Below, in pieces: positions 37,114-47,159 of a DNA stretch of 64,000 nt (its first letter is position 1; each line of letters opens with the position of its first letter). The position numbers and the translations under genes are program-made. Under the pieces are notes generated by a model. It was given only the letters and a program-made list of their open reading frames with translations, ran no database searches and was not told the DNA's origin. The DNA is from Bacteroidaceae bacterium (GTDB lineage Bacteria; Bacteroidota; Bacteroidia; Bacteroidales; Bacteroidaceae): NCBI GenBank assembly GCA_017555875.1, contig JAFZFN010000026.1, forward strand, positions 1-64,000, given 5' to 3'.

Positions 37114-37486
37114 TTCTTATGTAATAGATAAATGGTATCTATGATAAATAAAAAAGACCCCCGAAGGAGCCCCTCACATATCATCTAATCGCATGCAAAG
37201 TTAATGCTTTCTTTTCATACGGCCAAAAGATTTTGAGATTATTGCCCAAAAGCGCTCAAAAAAATGTTCAGCACAGCCACAAATCAGGAGGTCCCATTCA
37301 TTTTGTCGGGACTTCCCAATAAAATAATCGGGTAAAGCGATTAGCCGTGCCAGACAGTCCCAATCCCGAGACTGTGCACATGTTGCCTCCCCCACGATAC
37401 GCTTCGTGTTTAGCAACGTCATAACACACCGTCAGGGGCACCCGACAGACAAAATCCATTGCTTTTGCCACTTTTGCTGGTCAAAA
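37114..37486. other. Intergenic region between rimP and psd
   Basis: Two divergent genes. A 73-codon minus-strand frame (37201-37422) has no start signal, is Trp/Cys-rich and is not accepted. I see no RNA gene or strong hairpin here. Confidence 0.4.
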
Positions 37487-37518
37487 TTTGTTTTTTCGGC
37501 CAAACCGTATTATTTTTG
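37487..37518 (+). promoter_or_regulatory. psd: Promoter of the psd operon
   Basis: TTTG (37487-37490), 20 nt, TATTTTTG (37511-37518); ATG of psd at 37540. Confidence 0.7.
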
Positions 37519-37539
37519 CATAATTTAACGAACTATACT

Positions 37540-38232
37540 ATGCGAAAACTCCGTAAAATACGCCTCCACCAAGAGGGCACACACCAGCTCACCGTTGGAT
37601 TCTTCGTTTGGCTTCTCAGCAATGCAGCAGCCTATTACTTCATCTACCCCATCGAAGGCCTGCGCTGGCTGTTCATTCTCTTTGCCGTGTTCACCACCAC
37701 GATATACCTATTGTTGGTCAACTTCTTCCGCTGCCCACCCCGCCGCTTCCCTGGCGAGGAGACTGAGGGCATCGTCGTAGCCCCCGCTGACGGAAAGATT
37801 GTGGTCATCGAAGAGGTGGAGGAGCCCGACTACTTCCACGACCGACGACTGATGATTTCCATCTTCATGAGTCCGCTCAACGTACATGCCAATTGGTATC
37901 CCGTGGACGGCGTAGTGAAAGAGGTGCGCCACGACAACGGAAAGTTTCATCGCGCCTTCCTCCCCAAAGCCAGCACCGACAACGAGCGCTCACTGGTGGT
38001 CGTAGAGACACCTGACGGCAAGGAGGTGATGGTGCGCCAAATCGCTGGAGCCATGGCACGCCGCATCGTGACTTACGCCAAGCCTGGCGAGGAGTGCTTC
38101 ATCGACCAGCACTTCGGGTTCATCAAGCTCGGCTCACGCGTCGACGTATACCTCCCCATCGGCACAGAGGTGTGTGTCACCATGGGAGAGAAGACTACAG
38201 GTAACCAAACCATACTGGCAAAATTGAAATAA
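37540..38232 (+). CDS. psd: Phosphatidylserine decarboxylase proenzyme
   Basis: 230 residues from ATG 37540, the first start behind the promoter; the frame is open 27 codons further up, through the promoter itself. N-terminal membrane segments (about 18-58), [10 protein letters not shown], and the self-cleavage motif LGS in [14 protein letters not shown] that generates the pyruvoyl group. Short PSD-A type enzyme converting phosphatidylserine to phosphatidylethanolamine. Directly followed by pssA, which supplies its substrate. Confidence 0.95.
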   Translation: MRKLRKIRLHQEGTHQLTVGFFVWLLSNAAAYYFIYPIEGLRWLFILFAVFTTTIYLLLVNFFRCPPRRFPGEETEGIVVAPADGKIVVIEEVEEPDYFHDRRLMISIFMSPLNVHANWYPVDGVVKEVRHDNGKFHRAFLPKASTDNERSLVVVETPDGKEVMVRQIAGAMARRIVTYAKPGEECFIDQHFGFIKLGSRVDVYLPIGTEVCVTMGEKTTGNQTILAKLK

Positions 38233-38235
38233 GCT

Positions 38236-38931
38236 ATGCGCCGCCACATCCCCAACGCCATCACCTGCTGCAACCTCCTCTCGGGCTGTGTTGCCACCAT
38301 GTACGCCTTCGAAGGCATGTACCCCTTCGCGTTCGCATTCATCGTAGCAGGTGCCGTGTTTGACTTCTTTGATGGGCTCACCGCCCGTGCACTGAAGGTA
38401 AGTTCACCCATAGGAAAGGAGTTGGACTCGTTGGCAGATGTCATTACCTTCGGCTTCGCCCCCTCAGCCATGGCTTATAGCTGGCTACGCGAGTGCGCTG
38501 ACGCCAACCTCGACATGTTCGTTGCCTTCATCATACCTTTTGCCGCCTTCCTCATGGCTGCTTTTTCCGCATTGCGATTGGCAAAGTTCAACGTCGACGA
38601 ACGCCAGACCTCCTCGTTCATAGGGCTACCCACGCCCGCCAATGCGCTCTTTTGGGGCTCACTGGTGATAGGTTCACACGACATCGTCGTCGCCCACCCC
38701 TACGGCTGGGTGCTGGTGCTGCTGCTCATAGGTCTCTTCTCGTGGCTGCTGGTAGCTGAGATACCCATGTTCTCGCTCAAGTTCAAGAACCTGACATGGG
38801 AAAGCAACCGCACGGTCTACATCTTCCTGCTCACGAGCATCGCGCTACTCGTTCTTCTCAGAGTAAACGGTCTCTCTGCTGTCATCGGATGGTACATCAT
38901 CCTGTCAGTTTTGACACAAAAACGAGCATAA
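38236..38931 (+). CDS. pssA: CDP-diacylglycerol-serine O-phosphatidyltransferase PssA
   Basis: 231-residue polytopic membrane enzyme with the CDP-alcohol phosphotransferase motif D-x2-D-G-x2-A-R-x8-G-x3-D-x3-D, seen as FDFFDGLTARA ... GKELDSLAD. Makes phosphatidylserine from CDP-DAG and serine. Starts 3 nt after psd. Confidence 0.95.
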   Translation: MRRHIPNAITCCNLLSGCVATMYAFEGMYPFAFAFIVAGAVFDFFDGLTARALKVSSPIGKELDSLADVITFGFAPSAMAYSWLRECADANLDMFVAFIIPFAAFLMAAFSALRLAKFNVDERQTSSFIGLPTPANALFWGSLVIGSHDIVVAHPYGWVLVLLLIGLFSWLLVAEIPMFSLKFKNLTWESNRTVYIFLLTSIALLVLLRVNGLSAVIGWYIILSVLTQKRA

Positions 38932-38999
38932 CCGCTCGGGCGAACCTTTTTGGCACGCTATTTGTCTTAACCTTACCGTAACTATTATTGAAAGGACCT

Positions 39000-39248
39000 A
39001 TGTTAATCAGCATATTCTTTATCCTCATCATGCTCGTTGTGGTAGTTGTCTCCATAGGCGCCACACTATTGCGCGGCATCGTGCGCATGTTTTTCGGGCA
39101 ACGAGGCACCCAGCAGAGCAACGGACATAGCAATGCCTCACAACAGAGAAGCCGACAATCCCAACAGAACAACCACAAGAGCAGAAACAAGCGGGACAAA
39201 ATATTTGACAAGACCGACGGTGAGTACGTAGACTTCGAGGAATTGTGA
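39000..39248 (+). CDS. DUF4834 family small membrane protein
   Basis: 82 residues from ATG 39000, preceded by AAAGGA at 38991-38996, one of the few good Shine-Dalgarno matches in the window; a TTG start at 38988 would lie upstream of it. One N-terminal transmembrane helix (about 2-25), a Gln/Asn/Ser-rich linker, and the acidic end DGEYVDFEEL typical of DUF4834. The family usually sits after pssA in Bacteroidetes; function unknown. Confidence 0.8.
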   Translation: MLISIFFILIMLVVVVVSIGATLLRGIVRMFFGQRGTQQSNGHSNASQQRSRQSQQNNHKSRNKRDKIFDKTDGEYVDFEEL

Positions 39249-39250
39249 GC

Positions 39251-39994
39251 ATGAGGCAAGAACCAAATATCCACCGCATCCACCTTACCGAAACGGACTC
39301 TACCAACAGGTATGCCCGCGAGCTACCTACACCCTGCGGCCTCACCCTCATCACCACCGACCATCAGACGGCAGGACGAGGACAACGCAGCAATTCGTGG
39401 GAATCGGAGCGAGGCAAGAACCTACTCTTTACTCTCACACTGCCTCCTTGCGACATTGCTGCCAGCGAGCAGTTTGTTCTCTGCGAAATTATCTCCGTAG
39501 CCATCTGCGAAGTGCTCTCTACATATACTCCAGACATCCGCATCAAGTGGCCCAACGACATTTACTACAGAGACCATAAGCTGTGCGGCATCCTCATCGA
39601 GCACGACATCGAGGGGAGCTGCCTGGCCCGAAGCATCATCGGCATAGGGCTCAACGTGAACCAAACGACCTTCCTCAGCGATGCCCCCAACCCCATATCG
39701 CTCTGCCAGGTCCTCGGGCGCGAGGTGGAGCGCGAGGAATTGCTCCAATCCATCACCACACACTTCGCAGAGCTCCTGCACCAATACACCTCGGCATGGC
39801 TCACGCGCGACGCATTGCACGAGCGCTACACCACCCTCCTCTACCGCAAGGGAATCGAGGCCACATATCAAGACGTCGACGGACGCTTCACCGCCACATT
39901 GCGCCATGTAGCCCCCGACGGCAGACTCTTTCTCGGAGACCTACAAGGACAGACACGCAGTTACCTATTCAAAGAAGTAGCCTTCGTCGTATAG
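39251..39994 (+). CDS. birA: Biotin-[acetyl-CoA-carboxylase] ligase
   Basis: 247 residues. Catalytic motifs TDSTNRYA, TADHQT-like TTDHQTAGRGQRSNSW, KWPNDIYY and GIGLNVNQ. Activates biotin with ATP and transfers it to the carrier protein lysine. No N-terminal helix-turn-helix, so it is a monofunctional ligase rather than a repressor. A GTG at 39245 overlapping the previous stop is an alternative start. Confidence 0.93.
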   Translation: MRQEPNIHRIHLTETDSTNRYARELPTPCGLTLITTDHQTAGRGQRSNSWESERGKNLLFTLTLPPCDIAASEQFVLCEIISVAICEVLSTYTPDIRIKWPNDIYYRDHKLCGILIEHDIEGSCLARSIIGIGLNVNQTTFLSDAPNPISLCQVLGREVEREELLQSITTHFAELLHQYTSAWLTRDALHERYTTLLYRKGIEATYQDVDGRFTATLRHVAPDGRLFLGDLQGQTRSYLFKEVAFVV

Positions 39995-40072
39995 CACACC
40001 TATTATATATATAGGAGAAAGAGAGGAGCAAAAAAATAGCGGCACAATATTTCTATTTCGAGTTTTTTGACG

Positions 40073-40080
40073 TACTTTTG
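40073..40080 (+). promoter_or_regulatory. argH: -7 box of the argH promoter
   Basis: TACTTTTG, 50 nt before argH; the interval is filled by an AATTC-type array. Confidence 0.5.
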
Positions 40081-40086
40081 CACTCT

Positions 40087-40128
40087 ATCGACAATTCATA
40101 ATTCATAATTCAAAATTCATAATTCACA
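40087..40128. repeat. AATTC array in the argH leader
   Basis: Four to five direct units of about 9-10 bp (aattcataattcataattca and onward) end 3 nt before the argH ATG, so they form most of the 5' leader. Confidence 0.6.
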
Positions 40129-40130
40129 AA

Positions 40131-41423
40131 ATGAAACTTTGGGACAAAGGCTTTGAGCCCGACAAAATGATAGAGACCTTCACCGTAGGACGTGACCGTG
40201 AGCTCGACCTCCAGTTGGCACGCTACGACGTAGAAGGCTCCATGGCGCACATCCGCATGCTCGAGAGCATCGGACTCATCGAGAAGGAAGAGCTCCCCGT
40301 GCTGCTCGCCGCACTGGAGGAGATACGCACAGAGATCCTTGACGGGAAGTTCACCATCGACGAAGGCATCGAGGACGTACACTCGCAAGTGGAGCTACTG
40401 CTCACCCAGCGCCTCGGCGACATGGGCAAGAAGATACATTCGGGACGCTCACGCAACGACCAGGTGCTGGTGGACCTGAAGCTCTTCTTCCGCGAAGAAA
40501 TCAAGAGCATCGCTAACGAGACGGTACACCTCTTCGACCGCCTACAGGCCTTGAGCGAACAGTACAAAGAGGTACTCATGCCAGGCTACACCCATCTGCA
40601 GATAGCTATGCCCTCCTCGTTCGGTCTATGGTTCGGAGCCTATGCAGAGACCTTGGTCGACGACCTACGACTCGTAGCTGCTGCTTACAAAATAGCCAAT
40701 CAGAACCCCTTGGGCTCGGCTGCAGGCTATGGGTCATCATTCCCTCTGAACCGCACGATGACTACCGAGCTGCTCCATTTCGACACGATGCACTACAACG
40801 TGGTGGCCGCACAGATGAGCCGTGGCAAGACAGAGCGAGCCACCGCTTATGCCATAGGAGCCATAGCCTCTACGCTAGGCCGATTTGCGATGGACGTGTG
40901 CCTGTTCATCAACCAGAACTTCGGCTTCATCAGTTTCCCCGACGAGTACACCACAGGAAGCAGCATCATGCCACACAAGAAGAACCCCGACGTGTTTGAA
41001 ATCATGCGTGCCAAGTGTAACCGCCTACAGAGCGTGGCTGGCGAGGTGGCTCTGATGACCACCAATCTGCCCGTGGGCTACCAGCGCGACTTCCAGCTGC
41101 TCAAGGACGTGATGTTCCCCGCCATAGAGGAGATAAAGTCATGCCTCACCATGTGCGAAATGATGCTACAACACATCCGTGTCAACCGCGACATCCTCAG
41201 CGACCCCAAGTATGACTACCTCTTCACGGTGGAGGACGTCAACCGCCTTGCCCTCTCGGGCATCCCCTTCCGCGAGGCTTATCGTCAGGTAGGCATGCAG
41301 GTGCAGCACCACACCTATCACCCCACCCGCGAGGTGCACCACACCCACGAGGGGAGCATAGGCAACCTGTGCAACGACCGCATACGCGAGAAGCTGCGTG
41401 AGGTGATGAGAGATTTTAACTAA
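40131..41423 (+). CDS. argH: Argininosuccinate lyase ArgH
   Basis: 430 residues. Fumarase/aspartase superfamily signature GSSIMPHKKNP, plus HSGRSRNDQV and PGYTHLQIAMP. Splits argininosuccinate into arginine and fumarate in the last step of arginine synthesis. Slightly shorter than the usual 450-460 residues, at the C-terminal end; active-site loops are present. Confidence 0.95.
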   Translation: MKLWDKGFEPDKMIETFTVGRDRELDLQLARYDVEGSMAHIRMLESIGLIEKEELPVLLAALEEIRTEILDGKFTIDEGIEDVHSQVELLLTQRLGDMGKKIHSGRSRNDQVLVDLKLFFREEIKSIANETVHLFDRLQALSEQYKEVLMPGYTHLQIAMPSSFGLWFGAYAETLVDDLRLVAAAYKIANQNPLGSAAGYGSSFPLNRTMTTELLHFDTMHYNVVAAQMSRGKTERATAYAIGAIASTLGRFAMDVCLFINQNFGFISFPDEYTTGSSIMPHKKNPDVFEIMRAKCNRLQSVAGEVALMTTNLPVGYQRDFQLLKDVMFPAIEEIKSCLTMCEMMLQHIRVNRDILSDPKYDYLFTVEDVNRLALSGIPFREAYRQVGMQVQHHTYHPTREVHHTHEGSIGNLCNDRIREKLREVMRDFN

Positions 41424-41440
41424 AAAAAACTTGAGCAATG

Positions 41441-41471
41441 TTTGCAGATTAGAATATATCTGCTACCTTTG
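41441..41471 (+). promoter_or_regulatory. Promoter of the small barrel gene
   Basis: TTTG (41441-41444), 19 nt, TACCTTTG (41464-41471). Confidence 0.65.
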
Positions 41472-41506
41472 CCATTGATTTAACAAAACTTAATAACTTT
41501 AAGATT

Positions 41507-41944
41507 ATGAAAAAGTTTTTCGCAATCGCAGCCCTTTTGGTTGCAACATTGACAGTAAGTGCTCAGGACTACAACTGGGCAATCGGTTTGCGTGGTGGTG
41601 GCTTCAGTGGTTTGACCGCTAAGCAGAACATGGGTGGCACAGCTATCGAGGCTGGTCTCTCGCTCTACAATGGCGGCTTCGCTATTGATGGTGTATACGA
41701 GTGGCAGGAGCCCGTTATCGGCGAAGGTTTCCACCTCTACTATGGTGCTGGTGCCTATGCTCAGGTAGCAGGCGAGTTCTTCGGCTTGGGTGCAGAGGCT
41801 GTTATCGGTCTCGAGTATCGCCTTCCCATCAACTTCCCCTTGGCTATCTCTCTCGACTATCGTCCCGGCATCAATGTACTCGGCGATGCAGGCGTACAGT
41901 TCTGGGGTGGCAACTTCGGTCTCGGCATCAAGTACTGCTTCTAA
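41507..41944 (+). CDS. Small outer-membrane beta-barrel protein
   Basis: 145 residues. Signal peptide to about residue 20 (LTVSAQ), then about six short amphipathic strands rich in Gly and aromatic residues and a terminal KYCF. Codon use is richer in T-ending codons (ggt, gct, gtt) than in neighbouring genes, similar to groEL, which suggests high expression. Function unknown; a small porin-like or surface stabilising protein is possible. Confidence 0.65.
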   Translation: MKKFFAIAALLVATLTVSAQDYNWAIGLRGGGFSGLTAKQNMGGTAIEAGLSLYNGGFAIDGVYEWQEPVIGEGFHLYYGAGAYAQVAGEFFGLGAEAVIGLEYRLPINFPLAISLDYRPGINVLGDAGVQFWGGNFGLGIKYCF

Positions 41945-41973
41945 TCGACTAGGCTAACACTTCAAAACATAGA

Positions 41974-42004
41974 GGAGAGCATTCCCATTCACGGGGTGCT
42001 CTCC
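41974..42004 (+). terminator. Terminator after the small barrel gene
   Basis: GGAGAGCA ... TGCTCTCC stem with extra C/G pairs inside, followed by a T/C-rich run (cttcttcttttg). Confidence 0.75.
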
Positions 42005-42078
42005 TTCTTCTTTTGCTCTAGAAATAAAAAAAAGTAAAAAAAACGCCTCTCTGTGACAAAGGGAAATGATATAATCAT

Positions 42079-42086
42079 TATCTTTG
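42079..42086 (+). promoter_or_regulatory. tdh: -7 box of the tdh promoter
   Basis: TATCTTTG, 61 nt before the tdh ATG. Confidence 0.5.
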
Positions 42087-42147
42087 CAGAGCATACGCAC
42101 AAAACACAACAAGTAAACCATTTCATACACCTAATATCAACAAGACA

Positions 42148-43173
42148 ATGAAAGCGTTAGTAAAGAAAGAGCCCACGAAGGGCATTTGGATGGAAGAAGT
42201 GCCCATGCCCGAAGTGGGTGTGAACGATGTGCTCATCAAGATCAAGAAGACCGCCATCTGCGGTACCGACCTGCACATCTACAAGTGGGACGAGTGGAGC
42301 CAGAAGACCATCAAGACCCCCATGACCATCGGTCACGAGTACGTAGGCGTAGTAGCAGAAGTAGGCCCTGGTGTGCGCAACATCAAGGTGGGCGACCGCG
42401 TAACTGGCGAGGGACACATCGCCTGCGGACACTGCCGTAACTGCCGTCGCGGACTGCAGCACATCTGTGAGAACAGCATCGGTGTGGGTGTCAACCGTGA
42501 CGGAGCGTTTGCCGAGTACCTCTGCATCCCCGAGTCAAACGTGGTGAAGCTCGACGACCGCATCACTGACGACATGGCAGCCATCATGGACCCCTTCGGC
42601 AATGCCACACACACAGCCCTCTCATTCCCCTTGCTCGGTGAGGACGTCCTCATCACAGGAGCAGGACTCATCGGCACCATGGCAACCGCCATCGCCAAGT
42701 TTGCAGGCGCCAAGAACATCGTCGTTACCGACCTCAGCGACTACCGCCTCGACATCGCCAAGAAGATGGGCGCAACATGCACCGTAAACGCATCAAAGGG
42801 CGAGACCGTACAGGGCGCTATGGACCAGCTCGGCATCCGCGGCTTCGACGTAGGTCTCGAGATGTCTGGTGCTCCCGTTGCCTTCCGCGAAATGGTAGCC
42901 AAGATGTACAATGGCTCGAAGATTGCACAGCTCGGTATCCTGCCTCCTACCACAACCGTAGACTGGAGCGAAATCATCTTCAAGGCACTCACCATCAAGG
43001 GCATCTATGGCCGTGAGATGTGGGAGACATGGTACAAGATGCAGCAGATGCTCATCTCTGGCCTCGACCTCTCACCTGTAATCACTCACCACTTCCCCGT
43101 AGCTGAGTTCCAGAAGGGATTCGACGTGATGGAGTCTGGCCAGTGCGGTAAGGTCATCCTCGACTGGGAATAA
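42148..43173 (+). CDS. tdh: L-threonine 3-dehydrogenase
   Basis: 341-residue zinc-dependent medium-chain dehydrogenase. Catalytic zinc region [15 protein letters not shown] and GHEYVG, structural zinc Cys cluster [18 protein letters not shown]-binding GAGLIGT. The WDEW and length match threonine dehydrogenase rather than general alcohol dehydrogenases. Makes 2-amino-3-ketobutyrate. The partner ligase Kbl is not adjacent. Confidence 0.93.
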   Translation: MKALVKKEPTKGIWMEEVPMPEVGVNDVLIKIKKTAICGTDLHIYKWDEWSQKTIKTPMTIGHEYVGVVAEVGPGVRNIKVGDRVTGEGHIACGHCRNCRRGLQHICENSIGVGVNRDGAFAEYLCIPESNVVKLDDRITDDMAAIMDPFGNATHTALSFPLLGEDVLITGAGLIGTMATAIAKFAGAKNIVVTDLSDYRLDIAKKMGATCTVNASKGETVQGAMDQLGIRGFDVGLEMSGAPVAFREMVAKMYNGSKIAQLGILPPTTTVDWSEIIFKALTIKGIYGREMWETWYKMQQMLISGLDLSPVITHHFPVAEFQKGFDVMESGQCGKVILDWE

Positions 43174-43200
43174 TCCTACCCGCCACAGATAAGAAAAAAA

Positions 43201-43228
43201 AGGGGAAGACTTTCGAGTCTTTCCCTTT
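43201..43228 (+). terminator. Terminator after tdh
   Basis: AGGGGAAGACT-ttcg-AGTCTTTCCCT hairpin with a UUCG tetraloop, A-run before and T-rich after. Confidence 0.85.
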
Positions 43229-43296
43229 ATCTTTTGTCCATTTATTGCACTTTTTTCCGTATCTTCGCAACAAAATAATTTTTAAATGACAATACT

Positions 43297-45627
43297 ATGA
43301 AGAAAAGAGCCCTCTCCCTACTACTGGCAGCAAGCCTACTTGCCGCATGCTCGCACAAGCCCGCAACAGCAGACTACCAAGTGATACCCCTACCACAGGA
43401 AATCCTGCCACAATCAGACAACACGAGCCCCAGCCCCTGCTTCATCCTCGACGCCCACACCCCCATCGTATGTCAGGGAGACGAGACGATGCAGCGCAAC
43501 GCACACCTGCTCGCCGAATATGTGGAGGAAAAGACAGAATTCAAGCCCACCGTCACCAGTGACCCCACCCCAAAGGCCGTCACCCTACTCCTCGACGACA
43601 AAGTCGGCCATCCTGAGGGATACACCCTCACAGTAAGCCCCGAAGGAGTAACCATAGCAGGAGCTACCCCCGCAGGAGTATTCTACGGCATACAGACCCT
43701 ACGCAAATCCTTGCCCATAGCACAAGGCAAACCCATACAGCTCCCAGCCGTGACAATCAACGACGCACCCCGATTCAGCTATCGCGGAGCCCACCTCGAC
43801 GTGTCGCGCCACTACTTCACCGTAGACTCCATAAAGCAGTTTATCGACATGCTGGCCCTGCACAACATGAACCGCTTCCACTGGCACCTGACCGACGACC
43901 AAGGCTGGCGCTTCGAAACGAAGAAATACCCCAAGCTCAACACCATAGGCACACAACGTGCACAGACGGTCATCGGACGCAACAGCGGAGAGTATGACGG
44001 CAAACCCTACGGACCATACCTCTACACCCAAGACGAGTGCCGCGAGATAGTAGCCTACGCAGCCGAACGACACATCACCATCATACCCGAAATAGACCTG
44101 CCAGGACACATGCAGGCAGCATTGGCGGCCTACCCCGAACTGGGATGCACAGGCGGCCCATACGAAGTGTGGCAGATGTGGGGAGTGTCCGACGACGTAC
44201 TCTGCGCCGGCAACGACGCCACCCTGCAGTTCATCACCGACATCTTGGGAGAGGTGATTGAGGTATTCCCCTCCGAATACATCCACGTAGGAGGAGACGA
44301 GTGCCCCAAAACCCGATGGGAGAAGTGCCCCAAATGCCAAGCACGCATCAAGGCACTCGGCATCAAAGGAGACCAGAAGAACAGCGCAGAGATGTATCTG
44401 CAAAGCTTTGTGATTGGCTACGCAGAGAAGTTCCTCAACACACACGGACGCCGCATCATCGGGTGGGACGAAATACTCGAAGGCGAACTGGCCCCCACAG
44501 CCACCGTACACTCATGGCGAGGAGTAGGAGGAGGACTGGAAGCTGCGAAGCGAGGCCACGACTGCATCATGTCGCCCAACACATACATGTACTTCGACTA
44601 CTACCAGACCAAGCACACCGACACCGAGCCCCTGGCCATCGGAGGATATGTACCCATAGAGACCGTCTACAACTATGAGCCACTGCACCCCTCGCTCACC
44701 GCAGAGGAGCAGCGACACATCATCGGCGTACAGGCAAACCTCTGGACAGAATACGTCACTTCGTATCGCCACGTGGAATATATGGAACTACCACGCATGG
44801 CAGCCCTGTGCGAAGTGCAATGGTGCACCCCCGAAAAGAAAGACTATGCCGACTTCCTGCAACGCCTGCTATCCATGGTGGACCTGTACGACGTGAAGGG
44901 ATACAACTACGCCAAGCACATCTTCGACGTAGACGGCACCTTCTCCATAGACACCACGAAGAACGCCGTCGTAGCAACCATGGAGACCATAGACGACTCG
45001 CCCATCTACTACACCATGGACGGGACAGAGCCCACCACCAAGTCGCCACGATACAAGGCACCCGTCGCCATCACCAAGAGCTGCACCTTCAAGGCCAAAG
45101 CCATAGGCAAACGTGGCGAGACACGCACCTTCGAGGAGAGTGTAGCCTTCAGCAAGTCGACAGCCAAGCCCATCACGCTACTCCAACCCGCACACCGCAG
45201 CTACAGCTATGCAGGAGCCATCACGCTCAACGATGGACTGAAAGGCAACCGCAACTACCGCACAGGCCGATGGATAGGCTTTGCAGGCAACGACTTCGAA
45301 GCCATAATAGACCTGCAACAACCGACAGAGATAAGCCGCGTGTCGCTCAGCACCTGCGTAGAAAAGGGCGACTGGACATTTGATGCCCGAGGGTTCATCA
45401 TCTCCGTCTCTGACGACGGAAGACAATACACCGAAGTCTACAACGAGGCACTCCCCCCGATGACCGAAGAGAACCCCAACGGGCTCTATGACCACACCCT
45501 GACCTTCACCCCCATCAGCACACGCTATGTAAAGGTCAAGGCACTTGTCGAGCGCAGCATCCCCGAATGGCATGGAGCGAGAGGCTACGCAGGATTCCTG
45601 TTCGTCGACGAAGTGGCAATAGACTAA
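43297..45627 (+). CDS. GH20 beta-N-acetylhexosaminidase, lipoprotein
   Basis: 776 residues. Lipoprotein signal ending LLAAC (Cys18). GH20b-type N-terminal domain to about residue 150; TIM-barrel catalytic domain about 155-510 with HVGGDE, where D334-E335 are the catalytic pair acting through the substrate N-acetyl group; a chitobiase-like Ig domain about 560-620 (YYTMDGTEPTTKSP); and a C-terminal F5/8-type lectin-like domain about 635-776. Removes terminal GlcNAc or GalNAc from glycans. The TATCTTCG at 43260-43267 is a likely -7 box. Context with sialidase and sulfatase fits mucin use. Confidence 0.93.
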   Translation: MKKRALSLLLAASLLAACSHKPATADYQVIPLPQEILPQSDNTSPSPCFILDAHTPIVCQGDETMQRNAHLLAEYVEEKTEFKPTVTSDPTPKAVTLLLDDKVGHPEGYTLTVSPEGVTIAGATPAGVFYGIQTLRKSLPIAQGKPIQLPAVTINDAPRFSYRGAHLDVSRHYFTVDSIKQFIDMLALHNMNRFHWHLTDDQGWRFETKKYPKLNTIGTQRAQTVIGRNSGEYDGKPYGPYLYTQDECREIVAYAAERHITIIPEIDLPGHMQAALAAYPELGCTGGPYEVWQMWGVSDDVLCAGNDATLQFITDILGEVIEVFPSEYIHVGGDECPKTRWEKCPKCQARIKALGIKGDQKNSAEMYLQSFVIGYAEKFLNTHGRRIIGWDEILEGELAPTATVHSWRGVGGGLEAAKRGHDCIMSPNTYMYFDYYQTKHTDTEPLAIGGYVPIETVYNYEPLHPSLTAEEQRHIIGVQANLWTEYVTSYRHVEYMELPRMAALCEVQWCTPEKKDYADFLQRLLSMVDLYDVKGYNYAKHIFDVDGTFSIDTTKNAVVATMETIDDSPIYYTMDGTEPTTKSPRYKAPVAITKSCTFKAKAIGKRGETRTFEESVAFSKSTAKPITLLQPAHRSYSYAGAITLNDGLKGNRNYRTGRWIGFAGNDFEAIIDLQQPTEISRVSLSTCVEKGDWTFDARGFIISVSDDGRQYTEVYNEALPPMTEENPNGLYDHTLTFTPISTRYVKVKALVERSIPEWHGARGYAGFLFVDEVAID

Positions 45628-45637
45628 GCCCCCCCCA

Positions 45638-45670
45638 GATTCAAAATTCAGAATTCACAAATCATAAATC
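45638..45670. repeat. AATTC-type array after the hexosaminidase gene
   Basis: attcaaaattcagaattcac and onward, just past the stop codon; same family as 35241, 40087 and 46503. Confidence 0.45.
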
Positions 45671-45680
45671 ACACACACAC

Positions 45681-45712
45681 AGCGGGTGCACCACACATGT
45701 GATGCACCCGCT
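45681..45712. terminator. Bidirectional terminator after the hexosaminidase gene
   Basis: Ten-bp perfect stem AGCGGGTGCA ... TGCACCCGCT between convergent genes. Confidence 0.75.
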
Positions 45713-45749
45713 CATACTATATTCACTGGCACTCCAGCCTGGCACGTTA

Positions 45750-46079
45750 TCAATCTACCTGACCCAAGCTATTGCCATACTCCATCTCTGCCTGAACCAC
45801 AAGCTCAATGTCCTCGGGAAGCCAATCACCAATCTTGTCCTTCTTGGCCTCCTTGATGATGTAAGCCACAATCTTGTCTACATCGATTTCCACACAGCCA
45901 TCTGCATCGGGCTTAGCATCAAGCAAGCCACTGCTGAAATAGAAGTCCGCGATGACGTCAATGATGTAGTAGAGGTCATCATCTGAGAATTTTTCCTTGA
46001 GCTCAATGGGCAGGAAATTACGGATAAACTCGACGGTCTTGTCATCATCGAGGTCATCCATGAGGAATTCGTCGTTCAT
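45750..46079 (-). CDS. Conserved acidic hypothetical protein, 109 residues
   Basis: 109 residues, very acidic (start MNDEFLMDDLDDDKTVEFIR), predicted all-helical, no signal peptide. I recognise no domain. It follows trxA on the same strand after about 100 nt. A cytosolic adaptor or chaperone-like role would be a guess. Confidence 0.7.
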   Translation of the reverse strand: MNDEFLMDDLDDDKTVEFIRNFLPIELKEKFSDDDLYYIIDVIADFYFSSGLLDAKPDADGCVEIDVDKIVAYIIKEAKKDKIGDWLPEDIELVVQAEMEYGNSLGQVD

Positions 46080-46183
46080 GAAACTTAAGTTTTTGAGTTA
46101 CTATTTCTTTCATCTCCAAGTCTCGGAGTCTCGGCATGCAGCACTCCTACATGAGCCACACCGCCCCTCCAAGGCCCATCGAC

Positions 46184-46501
46184 TTACTTCAGCAGAGCCT
46201 CTATCTTCTCTGCAAAGGCAGCCTTGGTAGCAGCTCCTACGGTCTTGTCCACCACCTCACCATTCTTGATGAAGAGCACAGTGGGGATGTTGCGAATGCC
46301 GAACTTTGAAGTGAGGTCATCATTGTCATCCACATCGCACTTGCCGATGATGACACGACCCTCATACTCCTCAGCCAAAGCCTCAATATCGGGAGCAATC
46401 TTCTTGCAAGGACCACACCATGTAGCCCAAAAATCTACAACAACAGGCTTACCCTGTGCTACGAGTTCGCCAAAGTTACTATCTGTTATCTGTATTGCCA
46501 T
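46184..46501 (-). CDS. trxA: Thioredoxin
   Basis: 105 residues with WATWCGPCKKIAP (active Cys pair WCGPC), the cis-Pro loop IRNIPTVLFI, and a normal thioredoxin length. General disulfide reductase of the cytosol. Clustered with rubrerythrin, fitting oxidative-stress defence in an anaerobe. Confidence 0.96.
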   Translation of the reverse strand: MAIQITDSNFGELVAQGKPVVVDFWATWCGPCKKIAPDIEALAEEYEGRVIIGKCDVDDNDDLTSKFGIRNIPTVLFIKNGEVVDKTVGAATKAAFAEKIEALLK

Positions 46502-46502
46502 A

Positions 46503-46537
46503 GTATGAATTCTGAATTTTGAATTTTGAATTCTGGA
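46503..46537. repeat. AATTC-type array between rubrerythrin and trxA
   Basis: gaattctgaattttgaattt and onward: three to four units of about 9-10 bp directly before the trxA start and after the rubrerythrin stop. Confidence 0.55.
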
Positions 46538-47074
46538 TTAATAGTTCTCGGGCTTGAGCTGGAAGTGAGCTTGAGCGTGGTCACACACAGGACACACCTC
46601 AGGAGCCTCCTTGCCTACGCAGATATGGCCACAATTGCGGCACTGCCATACGCAGTCGCCATCACGAGAGAACACCAACTTGCCCTCCACATTAGCAAGC
46701 AACTTGCGATAGCGCTCCTCATGCTCCTTCTCGATAGCTGCCACACCCTCAAACTGCTCGGCGATAGCGATAAAGCCCTCTTCGCGAGCATCCTTGGCCA
46801 TCTGTGCATACATGTCAGTCCACTCCTCATGCTCACCAGCTGCAGCTGCAAGAAGATTCTCGGCTGTAGTACCGATACCGCCCAGATGCTTGAACCACAT
46901 CTTAGCGTGCTCCTTCTCATTCTCTGCAGTCTCAAGGAAGATTGCGGCAATCTGCTCAAAGCCTTCCTTCTTGGCCTTCGATGCAAAATAGGTATACTTA
47001 TTACGTGCTTGTGACTCACCTGCAAATGCCATTTGCAAGTTTTTCTCGGTCTTTGTTCCTTTAAGTTCTTTCAT
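46538..47074 (-). CDS. Rubrerythrin
   Basis: 178 residues. N-terminal di-iron four-helix bundle with the Glu-x-x-His pairs ([35 protein letters not shown]) and a C-terminal rubredoxin domain (CRNCGHI ... [11 protein letters not shown]). Reduces hydrogen peroxide in anaerobes. Confidence 0.95.
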   Translation of the reverse strand: MKELKGTKTEKNLQMAFAGESQARNKYTYFASKAKKEGFEQIAAIFLETAENEKEHAKMWFKHLGGIGTTAENLLAAAAGEHEEWTDMYAQMAKDAREEGFIAIAEQFEGVAAIEKEHEERYRKLLANVEGKLVFSRDGDCVWQCRNCGHICVGKEAPEVCPVCDHAQAHFQLKPENY

Positions 47075-47159
47075 AATATTCTTTCTTTAGGGTTTGTTAA
47101 TCTCTTTGCAAAGTTAAATTTTATTTATCGTACTGCAAAACACAAGTTCGAAAAAAAAG

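Noticed and set aside
37201..37422. 73-codon minus-strand frame between rimP and psd
   Set aside because: No start context, no family resemblance, lies in AT-rich spacer.
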